64,000 nt of DNA from Mucilaginibacter phyllosphaerae (GCF_004378255.1 NZ_SNQG01000004.1:434001-498000), one strand, 5' to 3'. Shown: positions 49,988 to 59,934, counted from the first letter of the stretch. A program made the numbers and translations. Notes: generated by a model not told the origin, from the letters alone.

Positions 49988-50023
49988 AAAAAAGCCCTTA
50001 TCTATTTGATAAGGGCTTTTTTT
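49988..50023 (+). terminator. rpmA terminator, first unit of the repeat array
   Basis: AAAGCCCTTATC and GATAAGGGCTTT form a 12-bp stem around CTATTT-like loop bases, followed by seven T's. Degraded copies of this hairpin recur in the array downstream. Confidence 0.9.
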
Positions 50024-50058
50024 GTGGGCCTCTCCACTAAGCTTAAAGCTTACTTATA

Positions 50059-50742
50059 GCTTTGACAACCTTTAAAAAGTTGTCAAAGCACAAATTACTC
50101 TTATCTATTTGATAAGGGCTTTTTTTGTGGACCTTTCAACAAAACTTGAAGCTTACTTATAGCTTTGACAACTTTTTAAAAAGTTGTCAAAGCAAAATTA
50201 CACTTGTCCCTTTGATAAGGGCTTTTTTTGTGGACCTCTCAACAAGACTTAAAGTTTACTTATAGCTTTGACAACTTTTAAAAGTTGTCAAAGCAAAATT
50301 CCTCTTATCAATTGAAATGTTTTTTGTGGACCTCTAAATTTAAAGCTTACTTATAGCTTTGACAACTTTTAAAAGTTGTCAAAGCAAAATTACCCTTATC
50401 AATTTGAAGTGTTTTTTTGTGGACCTCTCAACTAAACTTAAAGCTTACTTATAGCTTTGACAACTTTTAAAAGTTGTCAAAGCAAAATTATTCTTCTACT
50501 GGTCCAGGTTAAGCTTACTTATAGCTTTGACAACTTTTTGAAAGTTGTCAAAGCAAAAATTACACTTGTCCCTTTGCTAAGGGCTTTTTTTGTGGACCTC
50601 TAAACAAAGCTTAAAGCTTACTTACAGCTTTAACAACTTTTTAAAAGTTGTTAAAGCAAAAATTATTTCCAAAATGTACACTCTCTACTGGCCCAGGTTT
50701 TAAAACTTAAAGCTTTGACAACTTTTTAAAAGTTGTCAAAGC
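50059..50742. repeat. Array of eight 31-bp palindromes with degraded terminator copies
   Basis: A perfect or near-perfect palindrome GCTTTGACAACTTTTTAAAA...GTTGTCAAAGC recurs at 50059, 50162, 50265, 50356, 50454, 50524, 50627 and 50712 (spacings 103, 103, 91, 98, 70, 103, 85). Between copies are TTGTGGACCTCT-type links and decaying copies of the terminator (cccttatc/gataaggg), many of which have lost their pairing. The copy at 50627 has matching changes in both arms (GCTTTAACAAC and GTTGTTAAAGC). The 880-base spacer holds no gene; 50752-50780 is another palindrome. Confidence 0.9.
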
Positions 50743-50751
50743 CCTTTTCTA

Positions 50752-50780
50752 ATCCAGGTTTAGCGTAGCGTAACCTGGAT
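50752..50780. repeat. Palindrome AATCCAGGTT...AACCTGGAT
   Basis: A 29-base palindrome with GCGTAGCG in the centre. It is related to the element at 39255 (GGTTCAGGTTAGCATAGCGTAAC). Confidence 0.55.
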
Positions 50781-50848
50781 CAGAAATTAGGTAAGTACGT
50801 AAGCAGAATGCCTTATTAATGCTGACAGGCCCTTTTTAAGTGATTTTT

Positions 50849-52447
50849 TTACTCCAATATCACCTTTTTCATGTACCAGGAATCAGCATCAATAACCGGT
50901 GTGGTTTTGCTGGGGACGATGATGCCGTTGGGCGTTACCAGCATGCGTTTGGTACCTGCATCGGTGGTGATGTCTATCGGCAGGTCCATATTGATGTTTT
51001 GCAGCTTAATTAAGTATTTATTACCGGGACGCTCTTTTACGCTCACTTCCAGCTTGTTGGTAGTGCGTAAAAACAGATCGAACAGGGGTTTTAATGATGT
51101 GCCGTTTGCTTTGCTGAAATATTGCTCCACATCATCGGTAACATTCTGATGATCGTAGGTGAACTGCGGATCAGTAGCCAGGCCCTTAAGGGTTTTAAAG
51201 AACAGGGTATCGCCCATTACATAATGCAGGGTGTGCATAAAGTAACCGCCCTTGCTGTAGATATCGCCGTTATAGGCCGATGCCTCATCAATATCCTTAC
51301 CCAAAACAATAGGGAGTTTATGCTGAATACCGAAAGCCGATTTTTTAAAACGATCGATATAAGCCTGCCGGCCTTCCAGATCAAGCACCGGCAGGGCATC
51401 TGCGTAGGTATCAATCCCTTCGTGGATCCAGTAATCGGCCCAGTCGCGCGCGGTAACTTTGTTGCCCCACCACTCGTGCCCAAATTCATGGAACATCAGC
51501 CAATCGAAATCCTGCCCGCCAACTTTTGAGTACCTGAACTTATTGCCATAAGCATTCATGCTTTGGTGTTCCATACCCAAATGCGGGGTTTCTACAATGC
51601 CCAGTTTTTCTTTTGCCCAGGGGTATTCGCCAAAATACTTTTCTTTTGATTGGGCAGCTTTAATGGTCATATCTACCAAATGCGGGCCTTTATCGGCATG
51701 CTCTTTTAATACATAGAACTGCACCGGTACGGTATTGCCTGCAACAGATTTATAAGAACCTTTAACAACCGTGTAATCGCCGGCATTAAACACCAGGCTG
51801 TAATTGTTGATGCTATATTTAGTTTGCCAGTGGTAGGTGGCTGTACTGCCTTTTTTGCTTACGCCCTTTAACAAACCCGGCCCTGCAACCACCAGGTCTT
51901 TTGGTACGGTGATGTACATATCGGCACCCTCATTCGGCTCGTCAGAAGGGTGGTCTTTTGATGGGAAAAAGATCTTGCCGCCGGTTTGCTCGGCAGTAAC
52001 GGCCAGCCAGGGGTGGCCGGTTGAATCTTGTGTCCAGGTAAATCCGTCGTCCCAGGGTGGTCTTTTGGCGATGCGTGGCCGGCCGGCATACAATACTTTG
52101 ATGCTAGCTTTACCGGCTGCTAATTCTTTAGCCATGTTGATGGTTATCAGGCCGTTTTTATGGTCGAAAGTTTCTTTTTTACCATTTACAGATACCGCGC
52201 TAACATGCAGTGAATCCAGCAGATCTAAAATTAAAACTTTGGTTGGCTGCGCCATGATCACATCTATAATGGTTGAGCCGTCGATAGATTTTTGTGCAAA
52301 GTTGCAGTTAATGGCAATGGTGTAATGCCTTACATCCATTATGGCCTGCTCGGGTTTAAGCTTACCACCAGAAGTTTGGGCCAATGCACCATACCCTGTT
52401 ACAAGCAGGGATAAAGCTGTGGCAATAGTTATTGTAGTTTTTTTCAT
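50849..52447 (-). CDS. M1 family metallopeptidase
   Basis: A 532-residue secreted zinc aminopeptidase-like protein. A signal peptide covers about 1-23 (MKKTTITIATALSLLVTGYG). GMEHQ at about 291-295 is the M1 substrate motif (usually GAMEN), and HEFGHEWW at 320-327 with Glu343 forms the zinc site. It lacks the long C-terminal domain of PepN and is of the shorter Bacteroidota type. The start is the ATG at 52447. Its substrate is probably periplasmic or extracellular peptides. Confidence 0.88.
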   Translation of the reverse strand: MKKTTITIATALSLLVTGYGALAQTSGGKLKPEQAIMDVRHYTIAINCNFAQKSIDGSTIIDVIMAQPTKVLILDLLDSLHVSAVSVNGKKETFDHKNGLITINMAKELAAGKASIKVLYAGRPRIAKRPPWDDGFTWTQDSTGHPWLAVTAEQTGGKIFFPSKDHPSDEPNEGADMYITVPKDLVVAGPGLLKGVSKKGSTATYHWQTKYSINNYSLVFNAGDYTVVKGSYKSVAGNTVPVQFYVLKEHADKGPHLVDMTIKAAQSKEKYFGEYPWAKEKLGIVETPHLGMEHQSMNAYGNKFRYSKVGGQDFDWLMFHEFGHEWWGNKVTARDWADYWIHEGIDTYADALPVLDLEGRQAYIDRFKKSAFGIQHKLPIVLGKDIDEASAYNGDIYSKGGYFMHTLHYVMGDTLFFKTLKGLATDPQFTYDHQNVTDDVEQYFSKANGTSLKPLFDLFLRTTNKLEVSVKERPGNKYLIKLQNINMDLPIDITTDAGTKRMLVTPNGIIVPSKTTPVIDADSWYMKKVILE

Positions 52448-52567
52448 CAAATAAGGAATGATTGTGTGCTTAAAGATAAGCAAGTCAATCTATTTGCTGA
52501 TGATTTGGTATGTAAAAATTATGTGTGGAAAGACCGCATGATAACGGAAATAAGAATACAACCCAAC

Positions 52568-52662
52568 GTCATTGCGAGGTACGAAGCAATCTCTTTATGA
52601 CAATTATACAATTTGCATAACCAGTTTACCTATCGGGGATTGCTTCGTACCTCGCAATGACG
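52568..52662. repeat. 95-bp element with perfect 25-bp inverted ends
   Basis: CGTCATTGCGAGGTACGAAG with CAATC (52568-52592) and its exact complement (52638-52662) bound a 45-base centre. The terminal GTCATTGCGAGG-type sequence is repeated across many bacterial genomes. No gene is carried. A worn copy is at 44342-44426. Confidence 0.85.
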
Positions 52663-52682
52663 GGTTTTATAATGTTTGCAAG

Positions 52683-53657
52683 CTAATACTCCCTCACCAG
52701 CAACCCATCTGCAAAATCGCGCAGGTATTGTTTGCTTTCTTCCGGCAGGTTGATCTGTTCTAACGCTTCGAAGGCTTTTTCGGCGTAGGCCTGCATTTCG
52801 GCCTCGGCATACTGGCGAATGTTTACACTGTTATATAATTGGGTAACGGCAGCTACCTTTTCAGCGGCATCAAACGCAGGGAGGCTTATCCAACGGGATA
52901 ATTCTTCGGCGTCGGTACCTTTAACCAGTTCCTGCGCTTTGATGAGCAGGTAGGTTTTTTTATTGGAGATGATGTCGCCGCCAACCTGTTTACCAAATTT
53001 TTCGGGGTTGCCGTAAACATCTAAAATGTCATCCTGCAACTGGAAGGCTATACCCAGGTACTCGCCAAAGCTGCATAACAGTTCGGCATCTTTCATTTCT
53101 GCTTCGCCAATCAGCGCGCCTATTTTTAAGGCACCGCCCAACACTACGGCCGTTTTCAGGCGGATCATGTTGATATATTCAGGAATGGTGATGTTACTGA
53201 TCGTTTCAAAGTTCATGTCCAGCTGCTGGCCTTCGCAAACGCCCACAGCGGTATCGTTAAAAACATCCAGTACGGTACGCAAAATATTATCGCGCACCTG
53301 CATCATCAGCTTGTAACCCTCTATCAGCATCACATCGCCGGATAGTATGGCCACGTTGTTATTCCACTTTTCGTGCACGGTGGTTTTGCCGCGCCTTTTG
53401 GGTGCGTTATCCATAATATCATCATGCATCAGCGTAAAATTATGGAAAACCTCAATGGCCAGGGCAGGGGGCAGGGCGGCCTCTACATCACCGCCAAAAA
53501 GGTCGCAGGCCATCAGCAGCAGGGCAGGGCGCATGCGTTTACCGCCTAAGGCAAGTATGTATTTTATCGGCTCATATAATTCCGCGGGATATTCCGGGTA
53601 TTTCAGTTCGGCTACGGAGCTTGCAATTAAAGATTGCAGTTCTTCAAGTTTTCTCAT
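52683..53657 (-). CDS. Polyprenyl synthetase (trans-isoprenyl diphosphate synthase)
   Basis: A 324-residue isoprenyl diphosphate synthase. The first aspartate-rich motif is MHDDIMDNAPKRRG and the second LQDDILDVYG. GGKRMRPALLL near 35-45 is the IPP-binding site. It makes a farnesyl- or longer-chain diphosphate for menaquinone or cell-wall lipid. Chain length is not settled. The start is the ATG at 53657 (MRKLEELQS); an upstream GTG frame adds 18 residues of no resemblance. Confidence 0.92.
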   Translation of the reverse strand: MRKLEELQSLIASSVAELKYPEYPAELYEPIKYILALGGKRMRPALLLMACDLFGGDVEAALPPALAIEVFHNFTLMHDDIMDNAPKRRGKTTVHEKWNNNVAILSGDVMLIEGYKLMMQVRDNILRTVLDVFNDTAVGVCEGQQLDMNFETISNITIPEYINMIRLKTAVVLGGALKIGALIGEAEMKDAELLCSFGEYLGIAFQLQDDILDVYGNPEKFGKQVGGDIISNKKTYLLIKAQELVKGTDAEELSRWISLPAFDAAEKVAAVTQLYNSVNIRQYAEAEMQAYAEKAFEALEQINLPEESKQYLRDFADGLLVREY

Positions 53658-53738
53658 GTGTGAGTGGTGAATAGTGAGCGGTGAACAGGGAACGGTTTTA
53701 AAACCACGCACTATTCACCACTCACCGCTCAACTAATA

Positions 53739-55877
53739 TTAATTATTTACTAACGAAAAATCGATCTGCTTTTTGGTCAGGTCTACATTTTTCACACGGA
53801 TCTGTACCTCGTCGCCCAGCTGGTAGATCTTCTTTTTACGCTGGCCGATGATGGCATAGTTTTTCTCGTCTAAAGTATAAAAATCGTCGCTGATATCGCG
53901 CAGGCGGATCATGCCCTCGCACTTATTTTCTACAATTTCTACATACATACCCCATTCGGTAACACCCGATATAATGCCGGTAAACACATTGCCAACCTGA
54001 TCTTTAAGGTACTCCGCTTGTTTATATTTAACAGAAGAGCGTTCCGCATCGGCCGCTTTTTTCTCCATTGCCGAGCTGTGCTTGCAAAGCTCCTCGTAAT
54101 GGTCGGCATTGGCGCTTTGGCCGCCGGTTAAGTAATGCTGCAGCAACCTGTGCACCATCACATCGGGGTAGCGGCGGATAGGCGAGGTAAAGTGCGTGTA
54201 GTGGTCAAACGCCAAACCGTAATGGCTGGTGCTTTTGGTAGTGTAAATAGCCTTAGCCATCGAGCGGATAGCCAGATGCGTAAGCACATTCTGCTCTTTT
54301 TTACCTTCCACATCCTCCATTAAATAATTAAGGGATTTGGCTATCTCTTTATCATTTTTGGTATTGATCTTATAGCCAAACCTTGCCGCAAATTGTGCAA
54401 AGTTAGCCAGTGCATCGGGCTTTGGCGTATCGTGCACGCGGTAAACAAAGGTGTATTTATGTTTGCCTTTACCCATTTTGCTTACATGCTCGGCCACTTT
54501 GCGGTTAGCTAAAAGCATAAAGTCTTCAATCAATTTATGGGCATCCTTGCGTTCTTTTACGTAAACGCCGGTAGGTTTACCGGTTTCATCCAGCTTAAAT
54601 TTAACCTCGGTAGTTTCAAAACTAATGGCGCCTGCTTTAAACTTGCGTTCGCGCAGTTTGTAGGCCAGGGCATTTAGTTTTTCTATCTCCTCCACATAGT
54701 CGCCGGTTTTGGTTTCTATTACCTCCTGCACTTCCTCGTAAGTAAAGCGCCTGTCTGAGTGGATCACCGTTTTACCAAACCACTGGTCAACAATATTGGC
54801 GTTCTCATCCAGTTCAAAAACGGCGGCAAAGCATAGCTTATCCTCTTTAGGGCGCAGCGAGCATAAGCCGTTAGATAATCTTTCGGGCAGCATGGGTATC
54901 ACCCGGTCTACCAGGTAAACAGATGTACCGCGCTCGTATGCTTCTTTATCCAAAGCCGAATCGGGGATAATGTAATGCGATACATCGGCAATGTGCACGC
55001 CAACCTCATAATTGCCGTTATCCAGTTTTTTAAAGGATAGGGCATCATCAAAATCCTTGGCATCAAAAGGGTCGATGGTAAAGGTAAGCACCTGCCTAAA
55101 ATCCCGGCGTTTGGCTACTTCTTCTGCACTGATCTCGCTCGGGATGTCCTCTGCATCTTTTTCAACTTCGGCAGGGAAGGAGAGCGGGAACCCGTATTCG
55201 GCCAGTATGGCGTTCATTTCGGTATCATTCTCGCCCTGTTCGCCCAGTATGTGTTTAATGCGGCCGATGGGGTTTTTGGCACCCGCCGGCCAGTCGGTAA
55301 TTTCAGCAACGGCTTTTATGCCATTTTTAGCACCATTTAAATCTGCAATCGGGATGAATATATCATGCATCATTTTGCGGTCATCCGGTATAAAGAAAGC
55401 AAAACGTTCAGATAGCTTTACCACACCGGTAAACTCCATTTTGTTACGCTGGATGATCTCTATCACTTCACCTTCCTGCCGTTTACCGCGGCTTTTGGCA
55501 TATACGTACACTTTAACACGGTCGCCGTTAAGGGCGTTGCGCAGTTTACGCGGGGCCACAAAAATATCGGTTTCGGTCGGGTCGTCGGTCACAATAAAGG
55601 CCGAGCCGTCGTTGGTCAGGTCAACTTTTCCTTCCACAAAGGTTTTTAGTTCCAGCAGCTGGAATTTGCCCGGAGTGATCTCTTTAAGCACTCCTTTAAA
55701 GGCTTCGTTCTTTAAAATATCCAGTATTACGCCGCGGGCGTCAGGGTCGCGTACGTTAAGCTTGGCAGAAACCTGTTTGTGGTTTAGCGGTGTGTTGCCG
55801 TTTTGTTCAAATATATCCAGTACCATTTGCGTCAGCACCTGGTCTATAGTAGCGTTATTTTTATTCTTTTTTGACAT
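53739..55877 (-). CDS. rnr: Ribonuclease R
   Basis: A 712-residue 3'-5' exoribonuclease of the RNase II/R family. Cold-shock OB domains are at about 60-230. The RNB catalytic domain is at about 265-600, including TIDPFDAKDFDDALS with the metal-binding aspartates. An S1 domain lies at about 625-705 (GNVFTGIISGVTEWGMYVEI). It degrades structured RNA and is present in nearly all bacteria. An 81-base gap separates it from the polyprenyl synthetase gene downstream. Confidence 0.95.
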   Translation of the reverse strand: MSKKNKNNATIDQVLTQMVLDIFEQNGNTPLNHKQVSAKLNVRDPDARGVILDILKNEAFKGVLKEITPGKFQLLELKTFVEGKVDLTNDGSAFIVTDDPTETDIFVAPRKLRNALNGDRVKVYVYAKSRGKRQEGEVIEIIQRNKMEFTGVVKLSERFAFFIPDDRKMMHDIFIPIADLNGAKNGIKAVAEITDWPAGAKNPIGRIKHILGEQGENDTEMNAILAEYGFPLSFPAEVEKDAEDIPSEISAEEVAKRRDFRQVLTFTIDPFDAKDFDDALSFKKLDNGNYEVGVHIADVSHYIIPDSALDKEAYERGTSVYLVDRVIPMLPERLSNGLCSLRPKEDKLCFAAVFELDENANIVDQWFGKTVIHSDRRFTYEEVQEVIETKTGDYVEEIEKLNALAYKLRERKFKAGAISFETTEVKFKLDETGKPTGVYVKERKDAHKLIEDFMLLANRKVAEHVSKMGKGKHKYTFVYRVHDTPKPDALANFAQFAARFGYKINTKNDKEIAKSLNYLMEDVEGKKEQNVLTHLAIRSMAKAIYTTKSTSHYGLAFDHYTHFTSPIRRYPDVMVHRLLQHYLTGGQSANADHYEELCKHSSAMEKKAADAERSSVKYKQAEYLKDQVGNVFTGIISGVTEWGMYVEIVENKCEGMIRLRDISDDFYTLDEKNYAIIGQRKKKIYQLGDEVQIRVKNVDLTKKQIDFSLVNN

Positions 55878-56084
55878 TTATAAATGTTTGTTGCTAAGAT
55901 ACGGAAACTACCTTCAGGTTAAAGTAAACATTAAACAATATCAGAAAGATATCACAGCCAGGGCCTGTTAATGATGTCATCCAAACCTGTTCAAAAACCA
56001 TGCGGATTGCTTTAAGGCAAAGGCAAAAACGTTGTTTTTTTCAAATATTTCTTTAAATCCAAAATTTGCATACTTTTATGTGCG

Positions 56085-57404
56085 ATGGAAGAAAAAAATA
56101 ACGATAAAACCATAACGGCGTGGGCCATGTTCGATTGGGCAAACTCGGCCTATAACCTGGTGATCACTACAACCGTTTTCCCGGCATATTATGTGGCTAT
56201 AACCACCAACGCCGCCAACGGTAACCGGGTAAACTTTTTTGGGTTTAGCGTTATCAATACCGCCCTGCAAGATTATGCGCTTGCTGCCGCCTACTTAATA
56301 ATGGTGTTATTGCTCCCCATCCTTAGCTCCATTGCCGATTATCGCGGTAATAAAAAGGCCTTTATGCAGTTTTTTACCATCCTGGGGTCGCTGGCCTGCT
56401 GCAGTTTGTTTTTATTTGATGAGAAAAATATTGAGTGGGGCATCGTAAGTTTTGCTATTGCGGCCATTGGTTATGCCGGCGGCTTTGTTTTTTATAACTC
56501 CTACCTGCCAGAGATCGCCACCGTGGATATGCAGGATAAGGTGAGCGCCAAAGGTTTTACCTATGGTTATATAGGCAGCGTATTGCTGCAGCTTATTTGT
56601 TTTGTTTTTATACTGATGCCCGCAAAATTTGGCTTAACCGCCGGTTCGGCCTCGCGTTTATCCTTCCTGCTGGTTGGTTTGTGGTGGATAGGTTTTGCCA
56701 TGATTCCGTTCTCTATACTGCCCAAAGGCAGCCCGAATGCAAAAGCGCATCATCATCATATTATCAAGGGCGGCTTTATTGAACTGGGTAATGTGTGGGC
56801 AAAAATTAAGGTTATGCCTTTGTTGAAGAAATTCCTGCCATCATTCTTCTTTTATTCTATGGGGGTGCAAACCATTATGCTGGTAGCTACCAGCTTTGCC
56901 GCCAAAGAACTGGGCATGCCTACCGAAGCCCTCATCAAGATCATCCTCATTATTCAGGTGGTTGCCATATTCGGCGCAACGCTTATGTCGCGCTTATCTG
57001 ATAAATACGGCAATGTGCGGGTATTGATATTAACCGTTTGTATCTGGATAGGTATTTGCGTAGCGGCTTTTTTCACCACTACATCTACCCAGTTTTATAT
57101 TATAGCCATTGTTGTAGGTTTGGTAATGGGCGGCATCCAGTCGCTTTCGCGGTCAACTTATTCTAAATTTTTACCGCAGGACATCCCGGATACGGCATCG
57201 TTCTTCAGTTTTTATGATGTGACCGAAAAGCTGGCTATCGTAGGCGGTTTATTCAGCTTCGGGCTGATAGAAGAGCTAACGGGCAACATGCGCAATTCTA
57301 CGCTGGTTTTGGCTTTGTTCTTTGTTATCGGCCTTGTGCTGTTGTTTTCTTTATTAACAACAGAACGTAAAGTTCAGAAATTTTCGGAATTTAGCAGCCG
57401 TTAA
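56085..57404 (+). CDS. UMF1 family MFS transporter
   Basis: A 439-residue membrane protein with about 12 helices, of the vacuole-effluxer (Atg22/UMF1) branch of MFS. The start WAMFDWANSAYNLVITTTVFP at about 13-33 is the strong family signature, and YNSYLPEI is at about 144-151. Substrates are unknown (amino acids or related compounds in yeast relatives). It lies 15 bases before the LutA-like gene and is probably in one transcript with it. Confidence 0.9.
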   Translation: MEEKNNDKTITAWAMFDWANSAYNLVITTTVFPAYYVAITTNAANGNRVNFFGFSVINTALQDYALAAAYLIMVLLLPILSSIADYRGNKKAFMQFFTILGSLACCSLFLFDEKNIEWGIVSFAIAAIGYAGGFVFYNSYLPEIATVDMQDKVSAKGFTYGYIGSVLLQLICFVFILMPAKFGLTAGSASRLSFLLVGLWWIGFAMIPFSILPKGSPNAKAHHHHIIKGGFIELGNVWAKIKVMPLLKKFLPSFFFYSMGVQTIMLVATSFAAKELGMPTEALIKIILIIQVVAIFGATLMSRLSDKYGNVRVLILTVCIWIGICVAAFFTTTSTQFYIIAIVVGLVMGGIQSLSRSTYSKFLPQDIPDTASFFSFYDVTEKLAIVGGLFSFGLIEELTGNMRNSTLVLALFFVIGLVLLFSLLTTERKVQKFSEFSSR

Positions 57405-57419
57405 CATTTACCCGTACAG

Positions 57420-58148
57420 ATGACAATTGAGCTATTTATTCCGTGTTTTGTAGACCAGTTGTACCCCGATACTGCTTTTAATACCGTTAAAGTGCTTGAA
57501 AAGGCCGGATGCACGGTTAATTACAACCCCGAGCAAACCTGCTGCGGGCAGCCCGCCTTTAATGCCGGTTTTTGGGACGATGCCAAAACCATCGGCAGTA
57601 AATTCCTGAACGATTTTAAAGAGGACAGCATCATTGTATCGCCATCGGCATCCTGCACCGGTATGGTGCGCAATTATTATAATGATCTGTTCACCAACAC
57701 TACTTCGCACAATAAATGCCGCAACATCCAAAGCAATATTTACGAACTGAGCGATTTTTTGGTGAATATTTTACAGGTTGATTATTTTGGCGCCGAACTG
57801 GAAGGCCGCGCCGTTTACCACGACAGCTGCGCCGGCCTGCGCGAATGCAAAATTAAGGGTGAACCCCGCCAGCTGCTGTCTAAAGTGCTTGGCCTGGAAC
57901 TGGTGGACCTGAAAGATAACGAAACCTGCTGCGGTTTTGGCGGCACCTTTGCCGTTAAGTTTGATGGTATTGCCACCGCTATGGCGCAGCAAAAGGTAGA
58001 TAATGCGCTTGCAGCCCATGCCGATTATATCATCTCTACAGATGCATCCTGCCTGCTGCACCTGCAGGGCTATATCGATAAAAATAACCTGCCTATCAAA
58101 ACCATCCACTTAGCCGATGTACTGGCGCATGGTTGGGGGAACGTGTAA
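57420..58148 (+). CDS. LutA/YkgE-type Fe-S oxidoreductase subunit
   Basis: A 242-residue protein with two cysteine-rich domains. Each has the CCG type motif: CCGQPAFNAGF near 40-50 and CCGFGGTF near 170-177. The C-terminal half holds DASCLLHLQGY. LutA works with LutB and LutC in lactate oxidation. Neither partner lies next to it here, so it either uses distant partners or has another redox role. A repeat array follows directly. Confidence 0.85.
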   Translation: MTIELFIPCFVDQLYPDTAFNTVKVLEKAGCTVNYNPEQTCCGQPAFNAGFWDDAKTIGSKFLNDFKEDSIIVSPSASCTGMVRNYYNDLFTNTTSHNKCRNIQSNIYELSDFLVNILQVDYFGAELEGRAVYHDSCAGLRECKIKGEPRQLLSKVLGLELVDLKDNETCCGFGGTFAVKFDGIATAMAQQKVDNALAAHADYIISTDASCLLHLQGYIDKNNLPIKTIHLADVLAHGWGNV

Positions 58149-58165
58149 TTTATTTAGTGATTAGT

Positions 58166-59153
58166 GTCCTGGTGAGCCTGCCGAACCATTAGCCGAGCGT
58201 ACAAGTCTTCGACAAGCTCAGACTGACATGATGGGATTGTCATGGTGAGCCTGTCGAACCATTAGGCGAGCGTACAGGTCTTCGACAAGCTCAGACTGAC
58301 ATGATGGGATTGTCATGGTGAGCCTGTTGAACCATTAGGCGAGCGTACAGGTCTTCGACAAGCTCAGACTGACATGATGGCATTGTCCTGGTGAGCCTGT
58401 CGAACCATTAGCCGAGCGTACAGGTCTTCGACAAGCTCAGACTGACATGATGGGATTGTCCTGGTGAGCCTGCCGAACCATTAACCGAGCGTACAAGTCT
58501 TCGACAAGCTCAGACTGACATGATGGGATTGTCATGGTGAGCCTGTCGAACCATTAGCCGAGCGTACAAGTCTTCGACAAGCTCAGACTGACATGATGGG
58601 ATTGTCCTGTTGAGCCTGCCGAACCATTAGCCGAGCGTACAAGTCTTCGACAAGCTCAGACTGACATGACGGGATTGTCCTGGTGAGCCTGTCGAACCAT
58701 TAGGCGAGCGTATAAGTCTTCGACAAGCTCAGACTGACATGATGGAGGATTGTCCTGGTGAGCCTGCCGAACCATTAGCCGAGCGTACAAGTCTTCGACA
58801 AGCTCAGACTGACATGATGGGATTGTCCTGGTGAGCCTGCCGAACCATTAGCCGAGCGTACAAGTCTTCGACAAGCTCAGACTGACATGATGGATGATTG
58901 TCCTGGTGAGCCTGCCGAACCATTAGCCGAACGTACAAGTCTTCGATAAGCTCAGACTGACATGATGGGATTGTCCTGGTGAGCCTGCCGAACCATTAGC
59001 CGAGCGTACAAGTCTCCGACAAGCTCAGACTGACATGATGGGATTACCCTGGTGAGCCTGTAGAACCATTAGGCGAGCGTACAAGTCTTCGACAAGCTCA
59101 GACTGACATGATGGAGGATTGTCCTGGTGAGCCTGTAGAACCATTAGCTGCTT
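58166..59153. repeat. Tandem array of palindromic units, about 73 bp period, 13 copies plus a part copy
   Basis: Units of GTCCTGGTGAGCCTGCCGAA, the CCATTAGCCGAGCGTACAAG centre, then TCTTCGACAAGCTCAGACTG and ACATGATGGGATT repeat from 58166 to about 59115, followed by a final incomplete copy with a GCTGCTTTGCTAA centre. The arms are the same as in the array at 39381. The centres differ between arrays but are nearly uniform within each, so the copies spread by local duplication. It holds no gene and no CRISPR features. Some units carry extra GGA or TGA insertions. Confidence 0.93.
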
Positions 59154-59203
59154 TGCTAATTATCAGACTATTACACTATATTCGTAATACAACCTGCATC
59201 ATC

Positions 59204-59695
59204 ATGAAAAAAATATACCTTTTTATCCTGCTTACTGCCTCAATTGCCTTTAATGCATCTGCGCAGCAACAAAAGGCATCCATTAATGATTTGGCCTTTA
59301 TGGCCGGCACCTGGACGCTAAAACACGAGTGGGGAGATATGGAAGAGTTTTGGGGTAAACCCATGGGCGATAACATGGTGAGTACATTCAGGTGCGTTAA
59401 AAATGGTAAAGTGGTGTTTTATGAATTTATGGCAATAGAGCAGGCTGTTAACGGGCCCGTAATGAAACTGCGCCATTTTAATAAAGGCAGCATCGGGTGG
59501 GAGGATAAAAATAAGCCGTACCTGATGCCTGCTGTTAAGATAACCGCAAACCAGGTTGTATTTGAATCGATAGATAAACGTGTACGGATCACCTATAAAC
59601 GTATCAGCCCGTTAAAAATGGATTGTATTTTAGATGAAAAAGGTAAAGACGGTAAGTGGAAGAAGGATGTATTTGCCTACACGCTGAGTAAGTGA
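59204..59695 (+). CDS. Exported DUF6265-type protein
   Basis: A 163-residue protein with a signal peptide (residues 1-20, ending ASA before QQQ). The mature domain opens LAFMAGTWTL and has the pattern EEFWGKPMGDNMVSTFRC, which fits DUF6265, a lipocalin-like family of unknown role. The ATG at 59204 (MKKIYLFILL) is preferred: the 32 residues upstream in frame are only repeat translation from the tandem array. It directly follows that array. Confidence 0.75.
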   Translation: MKKIYLFILLTASIAFNASAQQQKASINDLAFMAGTWTLKHEWGDMEEFWGKPMGDNMVSTFRCVKNGKVVFYEFMAIEQAVNGPVMKLRHFNKGSIGWEDKNKPYLMPAVKITANQVVFESIDKRVRITYKRISPLKMDCILDEKGKDGKWKKDVFAYTLSK

Positions 59696-59916
59696 TTTTA
59701 ACCGGTAAGAGGGCACTGCCTGCTATTAGGGTGTTGAATTGAAAAACGATTTGATTTTTAAGTACCAGTGCATTAACAAAGGGCTTGTTAAAAATAAACG
59801 CATTTTCCGGGATTCGTGGCTGGCACATTAACGCTGTGATTTAAAAACCCGATCCAATTTTACATTCCTGTTAATAACCAATCTTTAACCGCTAATCAAC
59901 TAATCTCTAAAAATCT

Positions 59917-59924
59917 TATCTTTG
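59917..59924 (+). promoter_or_regulatory. -7 box of mtaB
   Basis: TATCTTTG matches TAnnTTTG and lies 10 bases upstream of the mtaB start. The spacer 59696-59916 shows nothing else. Confidence 0.55.
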
Positions 59925-59934
59925 TAGCTTGCAA

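Noticed and set aside
55012..55971. Plus-strand frame of 319 codons opposite rnr
   Set aside because: It is Ser-rich antisense of a clear RNase R gene and has no motif.
58166..59153. CRISPR array or repeat protein gene
   Set aside because: Same reason; the long open frames through the array are only repeat translations and have no start context.
59108..59203. Upstream start for the DUF6265 protein
   Set aside because: The added residues are repeat translation, and the ATG at 59204 opens a proper signal peptide.
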